Source: Chitinophagaceae bacterium (lineage in GTDB: Bacteria; Bacteroidota; Bacteroidia; Chitinophagales; Chitinophagaceae). From it: a DNA stretch of 64,000 nt. Below are positions 1 to 9,248 of the stretch, piece after piece. The notes beneath the pieces are model-generated. The model saw only the letters and a list, made by a program, of their open reading frames with translations, was not told the DNA's origin and made no database searches. The first letter of the stretch is position 1; every line of letters begins with the position of its first letter. The stretch is taken from contig JADKIE010000001.1 in assembly GCA_016721385.1 (NCBI GenBank), positions 738,501 to 802,500 on the forward strand, written 5' to 3'. Position numbers and translations under genes: made by a program.

Positions 1-130
1 AGCCAAAAGGATGATTACGGCTTGCCGCATTGCCAAAATGTTGCAAAAAGTAGGGCGTCATTGCTTCTAACACTCTGGGATCCATTGGTGTAGTAGCATT
101 GTTATCTAAATAAATCGGCAATTTCAACAT
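1..130 (-). CDS. iscS: Cysteine desulfurase IscS, N-terminal part (runs off window)
   Basis: Reading the minus strand from the ATG at 130 gives a start of about 43 residues with LPIYLDNNATTPMDPRVLEA followed by HFGNAASRNHPFG. This is the opening of the IscS/NifS class of PLP-dependent cysteine desulfurases, which take sulfur from cysteine for iron-sulfur cluster and thio-cofactor assembly. The DNNATTP segment is the usual first conserved motif. The catalytic lysine and cysteine lie beyond the left edge, so activity cannot be judged. Its neighbour, methylmalonyl-CoA epimerase, is divergent. The identification rests on the N-terminal motif only but is quite specific. Confidence 0.85.
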   Translation of the reverse strand, partial: MLKLPIYLDNNATTPMDPRVLEAMTPYFLQHFGNAASRNHPFG

Positions 131-260
131 ATCGTCAATTGTTTTATTTGTATAATGCAAAATTACTGCAAAAGGTTCTATTTTAGCTTTTGAAAGCGTT
201 AACAAAGTACTATTTTACGTATTTCGTAAATAGTTTTTATTATCAGCTATATTTCTTGAT

Positions 261-282
261 GGAGCACAAGTGGCGACGCTCC
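261..282. repeat. Small palindrome between iscS and mce
   Basis: GGAGC at 261-265 and GCTCC at 278-282 form a 5-bp stem around a 12-nt loop. It sits about 40 bases before the methylmalonyl-CoA epimerase start. It could be a short hairpin in the 5' untranslated region or a dispersed palindrome; no second copy was noticed in this window. Confidence 0.3.
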
Positions 283-323
283 GTTCAGGATTGGTTTTTC
301 AATTAAGCTCTAAAGCACTTTTT

Positions 324-746
324 ATGAATAAAATAGAACATATTGGTATTGCAGTAAAAGATTTATCTGCTTCAATTCCGTTGTTTGAAAAATTATTAAA
401 TACATCTTGTTACAAAACCGAATTAGTAAATAGCGAAAATGTAAAAACCGCTTTTTTTAAAACCGGTGAAAATAAAATTGAACTTTTGGAAAGTACCGTA
501 ACCGATGGAGTTATTGCAAAATATATTGATAAAAAAGGTGAAGGAATACACCATATTGCTTTTGATGTAAATGACATTTATGCCGAAATGGAACGCCTGA
601 AAAAAGAAGGTTTTACTTTACTAAATGAAACACCTAAAAATGGCGCCGATAACAAATTGGTGTGCTTTTTACACCCCAAGGGAACAAATGGTGTGTTAAT
701 AGAATTGTGTCAGGAAAAAAATAAAATTACAGACTTACAGATTTAA
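324..746 (+). CDS. mce: Methylmalonyl-CoA epimerase
   Basis: The 140-residue protein is a single VOC/glyoxalase-fold unit beginning KIEHIGIAVKDL, with HHIAFDV near residue 92 and a C-terminal GVLIELCQ. These supply the His and Glu metal ligands expected of methylmalonyl-CoA epimerase, which interconverts the R and S forms of methylmalonyl-CoA in propionate metabolism. I chose the ATG at 324 because the conserved N-terminus begins there; the open frame extends upstream to 270, but that extension covers a palindrome and looks non-coding. The next gene starts 5 bases after the stop, so the two may be co-transcribed. The cytosolic role is inferred from the family. Confidence 0.85.
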   Translation: MNKIEHIGIAVKDLSASIPLFEKLLNTSCYKTELVNSENVKTAFFKTGENKIELLESTVTDGVIAKYIDKKGEGIHHIAFDVNDIYAEMERLKKEGFTLLNETPKNGADNKLVCFLHPKGTNGVLIELCQEKNKITDLQI

Positions 747-751
747 AAAAC

Positions 752-2515
752 ATGAAACAATTATTATTTTTTGCATTCTTATTTTTTGGATTTAGCGGAT
801 ATGCACAACCGGATACAGTTGTAACAAATTTGCAAAAAAAATTAGCCGCTACCACAAATGTATCTGCAAAATTGGACATCATTTTAGAAATAGCAGGAAA
901 GTATAATCTTAAAAACCCAACAGCCTGCGAAGAAATTTTAAATAAAGGAATTTACATAGCCGAAGAAAGCCGTGATAGGGCAATGATGATAAAAGCCCGA
1001 CGAATTGCCGGCAATATTTATTCGCAAATGGCCGGGCTTAAAGAATATGCAGCTAAAGCGCTTAGTTATACTACTCAGGCACTTGAATTATGTAAGCAGG
1101 TAAATGGTATTGAAAAAGAAAAGGTTTCCTGCAATATTCAAATGGCAAGGCTACAGCGAACTATAGAAAATAATACCGAAGCAAAAAAGTATAATGAAGC
1201 TGCTATAGCCCTTGCAGAAGATGCAAACGATGACTCGTTAATTGTAATAACAAAATTGAGCTACGGACGTACACAGTTATCTGCCGATGAAAAACTGGAT
1301 GCTTTTAAAACATTTATAAGTGCTCAGTCAATTGCTGAAAAATCTAAGCACCCTAATAAAGATTGGCTGGAAATTTCGGCATATAATAGTTTAGCTTCTT
1401 TTTACTCCAGTATTGAAGATTATGATAAATCTATCGACTATCAATATAAATCATTAAGCTATGCTAAAAAGAATAACAATACCACCGACATTTTTTCTAC
1501 ACTATATGCCATCGGCAATAACTATGCTGCAGCAAAAAAATATGATGCTGCAAAGAATGTTTTTTTAGAAATGATACAACTAGCCGATAGCCTGAAAAAG
1601 CCCGATAATAAAATACAAGGGCAAATTGGAATGGTAAATACACTAATAAGTGGACCTGAAGCTAATAAAAGCCTTCAATATTTAAAGGAAAACCCTCAAA
1701 TAAAAGAACTTTTTAATCAAATAAATTTGGGCTATCAGTTAGATTTTGGGATGGGGCAAATTTTTTCAATTACCAGGCAATACGATTCGGCAAAAATTTA
1801 TTTTACCAAATCTTTACCGCAGTTTGAAAAATTTGCTTCAACTTCTAATTTGCCTACTATTTACTATCAATATTCCAAATTTTTGTACGAGTCAGGTGAT
1901 TATAAAAGTGCCATTAGTTTTTTAAAAAAAGCAACGGTTATTAACGATAGCCTAAAAACCACTAACGGTAGTAAAGAATGTTACCAATTACTGGATAGTT
2001 GCTATCAAAAAACCGGCGATTATAAAAATGCTTTTTTCTACAACGATTTATTTCAAAAAGCAAAAATAGAATCCGATGAAAAAAGTAAAGCAAAAGATAT
2101 ACTATCGCTTGAAATTGATGCAGAAAATAAAAGAAAGGAACGATTACAAAAAGAAGAGGAAGAAAAAACAAGAATGAGACATAACTGGCAATACATGGGT
2201 ATTGTAATGGGCATTATTTCGTTATTTATTTTGCTGGCAACATTGGGTATTTTTAATGTGCCGCTTAAATGGGTAAGGGCGTTAGGTTTTATTTCCTTTA
2301 TATTTTTATTTGAGTTTATTATTTTATTGGCAGATACATGGATACATCATGCCACACACGGCGAGCCGTGGAAAGTGCTAGCTATTAAAGTTGTATTAAT
2401 TGGTATGCTATTGCCACTGCACCATTTTTTAGAGCACAAGGCTATACAATATATAACACAACGGCGTAACAAAAAGTTAGTGCATCAAAATTTGGTAGAT
2501 ACACAAAAAGGCTAA
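752..2515 (+). CDS. TPR-repeat protein with C-terminal membrane segments
   Basis: A 587-residue protein with a signal peptide ending near FSGYAQ (residue 19). It then has helical repeats with TPR character (for example the YDKSIDYQYKSLSYAKK, YDAAKNVFLEMIQLA and YKSAISFLKKATVIND stretches), a charged coiled coil near 450-475 rich in Lys and Glu, and hydrophobic segments around 485-505 and 510-530. The tail ends in a basic stretch. The architecture resembles Bacteroidota TPR proteins that normally continue into a histidine kinase or HTH output domain, but here the output is replaced by membrane helices. No catalytic motif is visible and the function is unknown. It is probably a periplasm-facing scaffold or sensor anchored in the inner membrane. 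Confidence 0.6.
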   Translation: MKQLLFFAFLFFGFSGYAQPDTVVTNLQKKLAATTNVSAKLDIILEIAGKYNLKNPTACEEILNKGIYIAEESRDRAMMIKARRIAGNIYSQMAGLKEYAAKALSYTTQALELCKQVNGIEKEKVSCNIQMARLQRTIENNTEAKKYNEAAIALAEDANDDSLIVITKLSYGRTQLSADEKLDAFKTFISAQSIAEKSKHPNKDWLEISAYNSLASFYSSIEDYDKSIDYQYKSLSYAKKNNNTTDIFSTLYAIGNNYAAAKKYDAAKNVFLEMIQLADSLKKPDNKIQGQIGMVNTLISGPEANKSLQYLKENPQIKELFNQINLGYQLDFGMGQIFSITRQYDSAKIYFTKSLPQFEKFASTSNLPTIYYQYSKFLYESGDYKSAISFLKKATVINDSLKTTNGSKECYQLLDSCYQKTGDYKNAFFYNDLFQKAKIESDEKSKAKDILSLEIDAENKRKERLQKEEEEKTRMRHNWQYMGIVMGIISLFILLATLGIFNVPLKWVRALGFISFIFLFEFIILLADTWIHHATHGEPWKVLAIKVVLIGMLLPLHHFLEHKAIQYITQRRNKKLVHQNLVDTQKG

Positions 2516-2552
2516 GCCCTAAAATTATCTTCTAAAAAAGATGATTAGAAAA

Positions 2553-3287
2553 TTATGTTACCGCAACTTGCTTTCTATCAAATAATTTTATAAGCATTAA
2601 TCCGGCTATAAAGCCGCCTATATGTGCAGCATAAGCAACACCACCGCCGCCACCACTCATTAAGCCGCTTACAATTTGAAAGGCTATCCATAAGCCTAAA
2701 GCAATGTAAGCAGGTATTACAATTATTTGGTAAAGGAAAAGTGCTTTTACTTTTAGTTTAGGAAATAATAATAAATAACCGCCCAACACTCCGCTTATTG
2801 CACCACTTGCCCCAAGGCTTGGTATTACCGAACTTTGTTGCATAAAATAAGTAGAAAAAACATGACTTAATGATGCTAAAACTCCCGTGAGCAAATAAAA
2901 TAGTAAAAATTTCCCTTTCCCTAAACGGCACTCTAAATTATCACCAAATATCCATAAGTATAACATATTGCCCAATAAATGCCCCCAGCCGCCATGCATA
3001 AACATAGATGTAAATAGTGTAAAATAAACAGGTATTCCGGTGGGTTGTAAACCCGGAATTAAAAACTGTTACCCTGTGTATGGATCGGTATATGTTTGTA
3101 CTTGTGTAACTATATCTTTGCCCGTTAAAATTTCGGCAGGCACCGTTTAATAAGCGTAGGTAAAATAACCCTCGCCATTCATTTGTTGAAAAACAATCCA
3201 AACCAAAACATGAGCTGTAATTAAAGCCCACGTAATGTAAGGCCTTTCTTTTAATGCGGAGTTATCATCGCCAATGGGCATTAACAT
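2553..3287 (-). pseudogene. Rhomboid-family intramembrane serine protease with two in-frame TAA codons
   Basis: From the ATG at 3287 one frame runs to 2553 (about 244 codons) and reads as rhomboid throughout: MLMPIGDDNSALKERPY at the start, STVPAEI-like TVPAEILTGKD, PGLQPTGIPVYFTLFTSMFMHGG, GHLLGNMLYLWIFGDNLE, the catalytic Ser region SLGASGAISGVLGGY, and the catalytic His region AAHIGGFIAGL. Two TAA codons interrupt this frame, near 3151 and 3070, at positions where relatives have Ser before TVPAEI and Gln after DPYTG. The frame is the same before and after each, so these are substitutions, not indels, unlike every other broken gene here. It may be a pseudogene, a pair of base errors, or (least likely) read through. 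An intact product would sit in the inner membrane. Confidence 0.7.
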
Positions 3288-3314
3288 AATTATAAATTTT
3301 ATTGATAAAGATAA

Positions 3315-3345
3315 GGGTTGACAACCTTTTGAAAGTTGGCGGCCC
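3315..3345. repeat. Imperfect palindrome, GTTG(C/A)CAAC type
   Basis: GGGTTGACAAC at 3315-3325 can pair with GTTGGCGGCCC at 3335-3345, with G-T wobbles and one mismatch, around a 9-nt loop. A similar palindrome with the same TTGCCAAC/TTGGCAA core is at 26891-26916. Both are between genes, suggesting one family of dispersed palindromes. Confidence 0.4.
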
Positions 3346-3349
3346 TATA

Positions 3350-4069
3350 CTAATTTAAAAATGGGTTTTCTGATTTTTCTTCGTCAATTGTTGTAGCTGG
3401 CCCATGTCCACTATAAACCACCGTATTATTTGGCAAAATAAATAATTTTTCCCGTATGTTTTTAATGAGTTGCTCATGATTACCTCCGGGCAAATCGGTA
3501 CGGCCAATGCTTCGGTTAAAAAGAACATCGCCGCCAATTAAAAAGTTTTGTACGGCACTGTAAAAACAAATACTTCCCGGACTGTGGCCAGGCGCTTCTA
3601 TCACTTTTAATTCATCTTTACCTATCGTAATACTATCTCCTTCTTTTAAAAAAACCAGATCGCCAACATAATTATCAAAAGGCATATTGTACATAAGGCC
3701 ACTTGTTGGCGCATACTCCAAAACCACTTTTTCTTTTAGGTGAATTTGTGGTATTAATTTATATGTTTCTGCTATAAACTTATTACCAAAAACATGGTCT
3801 AAGTGGCAATGTGTATTTAGCAACATTTTGGGTTGCAAATTATTATCATTTACAAATTGTGTAAGTTGGTCTTTTTCGGCATCAAAGTAACAGCCGGGGT
3901 CAATAATTATACATTCGTTTAACTCATTGTAAAGCAAATAGGTATTTTCTTGTATTGGGCTGAAAACAAATGACTTAATTTTTAACACGGGCTTTAAATT
4001 TTGATAGTTTGCGTTTAATAGAAATAAACTATTTTTAAGTATTAATTTTAAGACCTCCCACAAAGGCAC
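3350..4069 (-). CDS. MBL-fold metallo-hydrolase, glyoxalase II-like
   Basis: The protein has the full metallo-beta-lactamase set: THCHLDHVFGN (HxHxDH metal site), EAPGHSPGS (third His), GGDVLF (bridging Asp) and SGHGPAT (last His). IGRTDLPGGNHEQLI is typical of the hydroxyacylglutathione hydrolase-like branch, so it probably hydrolyses a thioester or lactone with two metal ions in the cytosol; the substrate is unknown. The called ATG at 4069 adds about 28 residues before the conserved LKIKSFVFSPIQENTYLLY. A GTG codon just before LKIKSF is the more family-like start, so the true N-terminus is uncertain. It is transcribed toward the rhomboid gene. Confidence 0.8.
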   Translation of the reverse strand: MPLWEVLKLILKNSLFLLNANYQNLKPVLKIKSFVFSPIQENTYLLYNELNECIIIDPGCYFDAEKDQLTQFVNDNNLQPKMLLNTHCHLDHVFGNKFIAETYKLIPQIHLKEKVVLEYAPTSGLMYNMPFDNYVGDLVFLKEGDSITIGKDELKVIEAPGHSPGSICFYSAVQNFLIGGDVLFNRSIGRTDLPGGNHEQLIKNIREKLFILPNNTVVYSGHGPATTIDEEKSENPFLN

Positions 4070-4152
4070 TTAAGTACACAAAGTAGAATTGTTAAATACC
4101 ACTATTACTCTTTGTGTTTTTTACAACTAAATGGGATGATTACTTATTATTA

Positions 4153-4160
4153 CAAAAGTA
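4153..4160 (-). promoter_or_regulatory. Candidate Bacteroidota -7 element upstream of the MBL hydrolase
   Basis: On the minus strand TACTTTTG matches the TAnnTTTG -7 consensus of Bacteroidota exactly, about 84 bases before the ATG at 4069. No convincing TTTG is seen at the usual -33 spacing, so this is only a partial match. Confidence 0.35.
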
Positions 4161-4254
4161 AATGATAATGCAACAGCATAATACTATAACGATGAAAGAA
4201 TTAAACAATGCAGCGCCTAATTACGCTACGATAAAAGCACAGTTTATGCAAAAC

Positions 4255-4278
4255 GTACAAGAGAGTGACACAACGATG
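4255..4278 (+). repeat. 24-nt dispersed repeat, copy 1
   Basis: This 24-nt stretch is identical to 15169-15192 except for one base (A here, T there, at the eighth position). The shared part includes GAGTGACACAACGATG. Both copies lie just upstream of a plus-strand gene and end in ATG. Here it falls inside the open N-terminal extension of the following gene, suggesting the extension is intergenic DNA that happens to be open. Confidence 0.5.
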
Positions 4279-7200
4279 ATGACCAAAGATAAAAATGCTT
4301 GTAACAAACAAAAACCATCGCTTAATAATTGGCATTTATTGCCAATTGCTTATTGCCTGTTGCTTATTGCCTGTTGCCTATTGCCTTCTATATCACCAGC
4401 ACAGGTAAATGCAGTAGAGTTTGGGAAAAACAGAGTACAATACAAAAAATTTAAGTGGAAATATTATCAAACCAAAAACTTTAATGTTTATTTTAACGAA
4501 GGTGGGCAGGAGTTGGCAAAATTTGTAGCACAAAGCGCCGAAAAAGAATTACCTCAAATAGAAACTGCAGCAGAATATAGTTTACAACGCAGGGCAAATG
4601 TTATTTTGTACAATCAGTATTCCGATATGCAACAAAGCAATATTGGCCTTGGTCAAGATTGGCAAAATAATACCGGCGTAGCAAAATTGGTAAACAATAA
4701 AATGGTGGTTTATTTTGATGCCGACCATTCAAAACTCAAGCTGCAAATACGTACTGGCATTGCAAAAATTTTAACCGACAACAAATTGTTTGGCGATGAT
4801 TTTACTGAAATTGCCAGCAATCAGGCATTATTAGATTTACCAAAATGGCTTACCGATGGTTACTCAAATTATTTAGCCGAAAACTGGAGTACCGAAAAAG
4901 ATGATGAACTTAAAAGCGAAATACTAAGCAGCAATTATAAAAACTTTTACCAGTTTGCTTTTGAAAAACCAGAAATTGCTGGTCATGCATTTTGGTTTTA
5001 TATAGATGAATTGTATAAAAAAGAAAACACCACTTACCTGCTTTATTTAGCTACTGTTTATAAAAGTATGAACAAAGCCTGTATACAAGTTTGTAAAAAG
5101 AAATTTAAGGAAGTGCTGAGTGATTTTATGGAGTATCAGGATGAAAAATATTATAAAGACCTTGCTAAGCGCAAGCCTTACCCCAAAGGAAGTTATATTG
5201 ATGGCTTTGATATTAATAAGCGCTTAAATTATTTTAGATTTAATGTAAACCCCAACAAACGCAGCCGCAGTTACGTGGTAACACAATTTAAAAAAGGTAT
5301 TGTACGGGTTATTTATAATGATGAAGACGTAAATAAAACGTTATTAAAATTTGGCAGTCGTACATATCAAAACGAAATGAACCCCAACTATCCAATGATG
5401 GCTTGGGATAATAAGGGAACCCGTATTGCCGTAGCTTATGTAGAGGAAGGGCGCTTAAAGTTTTTTGTGTATGATATTATAATCAGGGTAAAATCTGTTA
5501 AAATAGATTTAACCAATACGTTTGATCAAATACAGGACATGAAGTACAGCCCTGATAGTAAAAAACTATTGGTATCGGCTGTAAAAAACGGGCATACAGA
5601 TATTTTTGAGCTTAACCTTACTACCGAAAAAGCGCAGCAATTAACAAACGATGTACGATGATTTGGATGCTACCTATGTAGCATTCCCTAATAAAGCAGG
5701 TATTATTTTTAGCAGTAACAGGCCAGATGCATTTACTAAAAGCGATAGTACCACTTTGCCAAGCGATAACAGATACAATATATTTTTATTAACCAATTTT
5801 GGCGATAAGCCCGAGCTTAACCAACTTTCGCAATTATCTAAATTAAAGTATGGAAATGCCCGTTTTCCGATGCAGTATAATGTAAACCATTTTACATTTG
5901 TAAGCGACGAAAACGGTATCGGCAATCGCTATGCCGGTTTCTTTACCACAAAAGCCGAAGGCTTGGATACCTTAGTTTTAATTGGCGACGATATTTTACG
6001 CAACCCAAGTGCACTGGAAGTAGATAGTGCATTAAGGGTTTATAAAAAAACAGATGTGGATAGTATTGCTGTAGTTGCCGTAAGCAGCGATAGCGCTTAC
6101 ACATTTCCGTTAACCAATTACCAAAGTACTTTAGGCGAAACCCGTATTGCCGGCGACAACAACCAGGTTAGTGAAGTAACAAGGCAAAGCGATGAAAAGA
6201 TTTTGTATAAGTTAAAAATTAATGAAGATGTACTTCGTCGCAGAAATATGGGTGCACAGCCTACCGAGTACATGAAAAAAATAATGAATGAGCATAAGGC
6301 AAAGGAAGCAGAACTTAAATTCCCTGATGATAAGCCTGTGGCTGATACAGCCAAAAAGGATGATGACTTTTTTCAAACAGAATTTGCCAATGAAAAGAAA
6401 GACAGCAGTGTAATAGGAAAAGTTTATAGTGCCGAAGAAACAGCTAACGAAAGTATTCTTAAAAAAATAAAATTATTTACATACAAGCCACCTAAGTTTT
6501 CGGCAGATGCTGCATCGGCAACTTTTACAAACAATGTTTTAATTAACCGTTATCAACCATATAGCGGTGGTTTTGGCCCTGTTAGATTAAACTCCAGCAC
6601 TCCCTTAAATGGATTAATACGCTTAGGAACAACTGAGTTAATGGAAGATGTGAGAATAACCGGAGGTTATAAAATATCTACCAATTTAAAAATAATGAGT
6701 GGCTGATGAGCTACCAAAATTACAAGCGAAGAATTGATTGGGGTTTAACATATTATAGAAATGTTCAGGAATTGGTTTACGAAACTAATTTAGGTGGCTA
6801 TATTGGCAGGCTATATACTAATCTGTATCAATTCAATATTGCTTATCCTTTTGATGTAAACAGAAGCATCCGGTTAACCACTGGTATACGTTCAGATAAA
6901 GATGTATTAGGTGCAGTTGATTTACCATCTTTAGAAGTAGGCGACAATAAAACCATGTACTCTGTTACACATTTAGAATATGTTTACGACAACTCACAAA
7001 ACCCTGCTATCAATATTTGGCATGGCCTGCGCTATAAGGCTTATGTAGATTGGAATATGCAGGTAAATAAAGTTTTATATGCCGATGGGCCGCAAACCTT
7101 TAATGTTGGTTTTGATACCAGATACTACTATCCTATTTTTCGCAATTTTATTTGGGCCGGAAGAGCCGCCGGAGATTTTAGTTTTGGTAACCAAAAATTA

Positions 7201-7730
7201 ATTTACTACTTAGGCGGCATGGATGGATGGTTAATGTTTAACCCTACCAATACTAAAGCAGATGGCAGCGACAGATATTTTAATACCAATAATCCGCCGG
7301 CTAATGATCAAAATTATGCGTTTGAAAGCCTTGCTGTAAATTTAAGAGGCTTTAAGCAAAACATAGCTAATGGAAATAATGCATTGGTATTAAACAGCGA
7401 ATTTAGGTTACCTGTATTTAGCACCTTATTTAACCGGCCAATTAACAATAAGTTTTTAAGAGATTTTCAGCTTACTCAATTTATTGATTTGGGAACGGCA
7501 TGGAATGGTGCTTACAATAAATTGCAAAGGCCTACAATAAGAATTAATGATGGAAGTCCTGTTTCTGTTATTTCTAAAGCCGGTGGTATTGGTCCGTTTG
7601 CCGGTGGTTATGGCTTTGGTGCCAGAAGTACGTTGTTAGGCTATTTTGTTAAATTTGATGCTGCCTGGACAATGAAAGGATTTTTAGAGGCGAACCACAA
7701 TTGTACTTAGCATTAGGGTTAGATTTTTAA
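4276..7730 (+). CDS. Large peptidase MA-like / beta-propeller / outer-membrane barrel protein, frameshifted
   Basis: Three open segments (to 5661, 5651-6706, from 6706) join into one protein of about 1150 residues. After a signal peptide ending near SISPAQ comes a gluzincin-like region (VQYKKFKWKYYQTKNFNVYF to LPKWLTDGYSNYLAE, with no clear HExxH). Next are WD40/TolB-like propeller stretches (AWDNKGTRIAVAYVE, MKYSPDSKKLLVSA), a charged linker, and a beta-barrel C-terminus (YYRNVQELVYETNLGGY, FRLPVFSTLFNRPI) that should end LALGLDF at 7730. Frame changes lie near 5652, near 6695 in an A-run, and near 7690. The open frame begins at 4162, but I favour the ATG at 4276 because the upstream part holds a dispersed repeat; 4192 is also possible. 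A secreted or outer-membrane role is inferred. Confidence 0.7.
4348..4389 (+). repeat. 14-bp tandem repeat encoding the signal-peptide core
   Basis: Three head-to-tail copies of a 14-bp unit (GCTTATTGCCTGTT; the third copy diverged) encode the hydrophobic AYCLLLIACCLLPS of the preceding gene's signal peptide. Fourteen is not a multiple of three, so gain or loss of one unit would shift the reading frame. Confidence 0.6.
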
Positions 7731-7749
7731 TTTTTTGAATACATTTTTT

Positions 7750-7784
7750 AAACTGGCTGTTATATATAAACAGGCAGTTTTTTT
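7750..7784 (+). terminator. Rho-independent terminator after the barrel protein
   Basis: AAACTGGCTGTT (7750-7761) pairs with AACAGGCAGTTT (7769-7780), with one G-G mismatch, and is followed by a T-run on the plus strand. It sits 20 bases after the corrected stop at 7730 and overlaps the 3' end of the convergent DUF1361 gene. Confidence 0.7.
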
Positions 7785-8392
7785 ATAACTAAGTACAAAA
7801 GATAAAACAATGTTGTAAGCATAAACGTTAATCCACATGTACGTAAATGCTGTAAAGGAAAAATAAACCGGTTGGTAATTGTTGAAATTAAGCCTATTGG
7901 ATTTTGGAGAATATCCCAACTATTCCATCTTAAAAACCTACCCAAATAAACGCCAAACGAACCTAAGAATAAAAGAAAAGGGATAGCAATATTTATTTTA
8001 TTTCTATTCAGTTTTAAACGCAAAAATTCTTCAACCCTGTATAAAGAAATAAAAGCTACAATTAAACCAAGTATAGCAGATGAAAAAATAATAGTAGCGT
8101 CAAACCAAACAGGAACAATGGTTTCTCTTTTCAAATGAATTAAATCGGTAATAATATATAAGGCATTAGGGAAAAACAAAAGCCATGTTCCAAAAAATAT
8201 TCCTTTCATCCAATTTGGATAGTTTGTTTTCCTAAGCAGCCCACTTATCCAATAAGGTATAAAAGCTAAAAAAATATTCCAACCCAAAAACACATACAAC
8301 ATACTGTTGGTATACCAAACCCGGACAACAATTAATGAGCAAATAAATAAAACCAATAAGCCCAAAGTGTTATTAAATGAAAATTGTTTCAT
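7760..8392 (-). CDS. DUF1361 family membrane protein
   Basis: A 210-residue polytopic protein with about six hydrophobic helices. It shows the DUF1361 signature: GWNIFLAFIPYWIS near residue 38, LLFFPNALYIITDLIHL near 72, PVWFDATIIFSSAILG near 93, and YLGRFLRWNSWDIL near 150. The family is a widespread inner-membrane protein of unknown function. The ATG at 8392 lies 1 base after the dgkA stop at 8394, so the genes are almost certainly co-transcribed, dgkA first. No soluble domain is present. Confidence 0.75.
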   Translation of the reverse strand: MKQFSFNNTLGLLVLFICSLIVVRVWYTNSMLYVFLGWNIFLAFIPYWISGLLRKTNYPNWMKGIFFGTWLLFFPNALYIITDLIHLKRETIVPVWFDATIIFSSAILGLIVAFISLYRVEEFLRLKLNRNKINIAIPFLLFLGSFGVYLGRFLRWNSWDILQNPIGLISTITNRFIFPLQHLRTCGLTFMLTTLFYLLYLVIKKLPVYI

Positions 8393-8393
8393 G

Positions 8394-8738
8394 CTAAAAA
8401 AAGTGATGTGTAAAAATGATTATACCTGTTATTGCTGCTGCTATGGCAGTAATTAATACCGCTGCAGCACTTACGTCTTTTATCCATTTTATTTGTGGGT
8501 CAATATTTGGTTGTACCTTATTACACAATTTTTCAATGGCTGTATTAAACAACTCGGCACACAAAACCATGGCAATGCACTGGATTATGAAAGCCCATTC
8601 AAGTTTTGATAGTTTAAAATATAATCCTGCACATATTACACCAATAGCAATTACAAAATGGATTTTAAAATTCATTTCTGATTTAAATACACTAACCAAA
8701 CCTTCAATAGCGTATCTAAAAGATTTTAATAATTTCAT
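8394..8738 (-). CDS. dgkA: Diacylglycerol kinase family protein (DgkA-type)
   Basis: At 114 residues it matches the usual length of the small integral-membrane DgkA/undecaprenol kinase family. After the amphipathic start (KSFRYAIEGLVSVFKSEMNFKIHF) come three transmembrane helices. The key CAELFNTAIEKLCNKV segment near residue 60 carries the catalytic Glu and the ExxNTAIE motif, and KDVSAAAVLITA follows. The enzyme phosphorylates lipid diacylglycerol or undecaprenol in the inner membrane. It is followed at 1-base spacing by the DUF1361 gene. Which lipid is the substrate cannot be read from sequence. Confidence 0.85.
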   Translation of the reverse strand: MKLLKSFRYAIEGLVSVFKSEMNFKIHFVIAIGVICAGLYFKLSKLEWAFIIQCIAMVLCAELFNTAIEKLCNKVQPNIDPQIKWIKDVSAAAVLITAIAAAITGIIIFTHHFF

Positions 8739-8777
8739 ACTTGCTAATTACTTTGCTTACTGTTGGCAGATTACACA

Positions 8778-9248
8778 CTAGGCTATTTTATTTTTTAGAG
8801 ATTGTGTAGGTTCATGCAAAATTTCAAACCATTTCCAATCTGCAATTGGTGCACAGCTTTTTCCTCTCTTGTATGCTTTTTTAAAACTACTCCAATACTC
8901 AGGCATTGTAATTATGCCGTATAAAACTGTTGCAATTACCGGAAACGATACATGACCATTGCCCAACATAAAGCATTGTAAACAACCCTCACCCTCGTCA
9001 GTTGTATCATAATCCAGTAAAATATGCTTTACATCGTGCCTTGCATAATAGGGCAACAATTCTAATTGCTTTGTATCTAAAAAATTGTATAAATCTTTTC
9101 CTAAACTACCGTTTGTAAAGCAACTAAGTTGCTGCAAAGTGTAAGGAAATTTCTCCGGCTTACGTATCAACTTTAAAACGGGCAATGCCATTTTATGTGT
9201 TAAGTAAACCAGTAATTGAGATCGTATTTTTTTAACTTGCTTATACAT
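8778..9248 (-). CDS. Coq4-like protein
   Basis: From the ATG at 9248 the protein is 156 residues. It contains RHDVKHILLDYDTTDEGE, matching the HDxxH...(T)xxGE metal-binding motif of the Coq4 family, followed by CLQCFMLGNG as in Coq4's LQAF region. Coq4 acts in ubiquinone synthesis, but Bacteroidota use menaquinone, so that role is unlikely; a quinone- or lipid-related function is a guess. I chose 9248 over the longer frame (to 9290) because ATGTATAA makes a tight overlap with the creD stop, a sign of translational coupling. A short hydrophobic Leu-rich N-terminus may touch the membrane. Confidence 0.55.
   Translation of the reverse strand: MYKQVKKIRSQLLVYLTHKMALPVLKLIRKPEKFPYTLQQLSCFTNGSLGKDLYNFLDTKQLELLPYYARHDVKHILLDYDTTDEGEGCLQCFMLGNGHVSFPVIATVLYGIITMPEYWSSFKKAYKRGKSCAPIADWKWFEILHEPTQSLKNKIA

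Noticed and set aside
1962..2171. Small minus-strand open frame within the TPR gene
   Set aside because: Shadow of the coding strand with no start context or motif.
2553..3287. TAA stop reassignment in this genome
   Set aside because: Many intact genes here end in TAA at the expected family length, so TAA is a real stop.
8416..8781. Plus-strand open frame opposite dgkA
   Set aside because: Antisense shadow of the DgkA-family gene, which has clear catalytic motifs.
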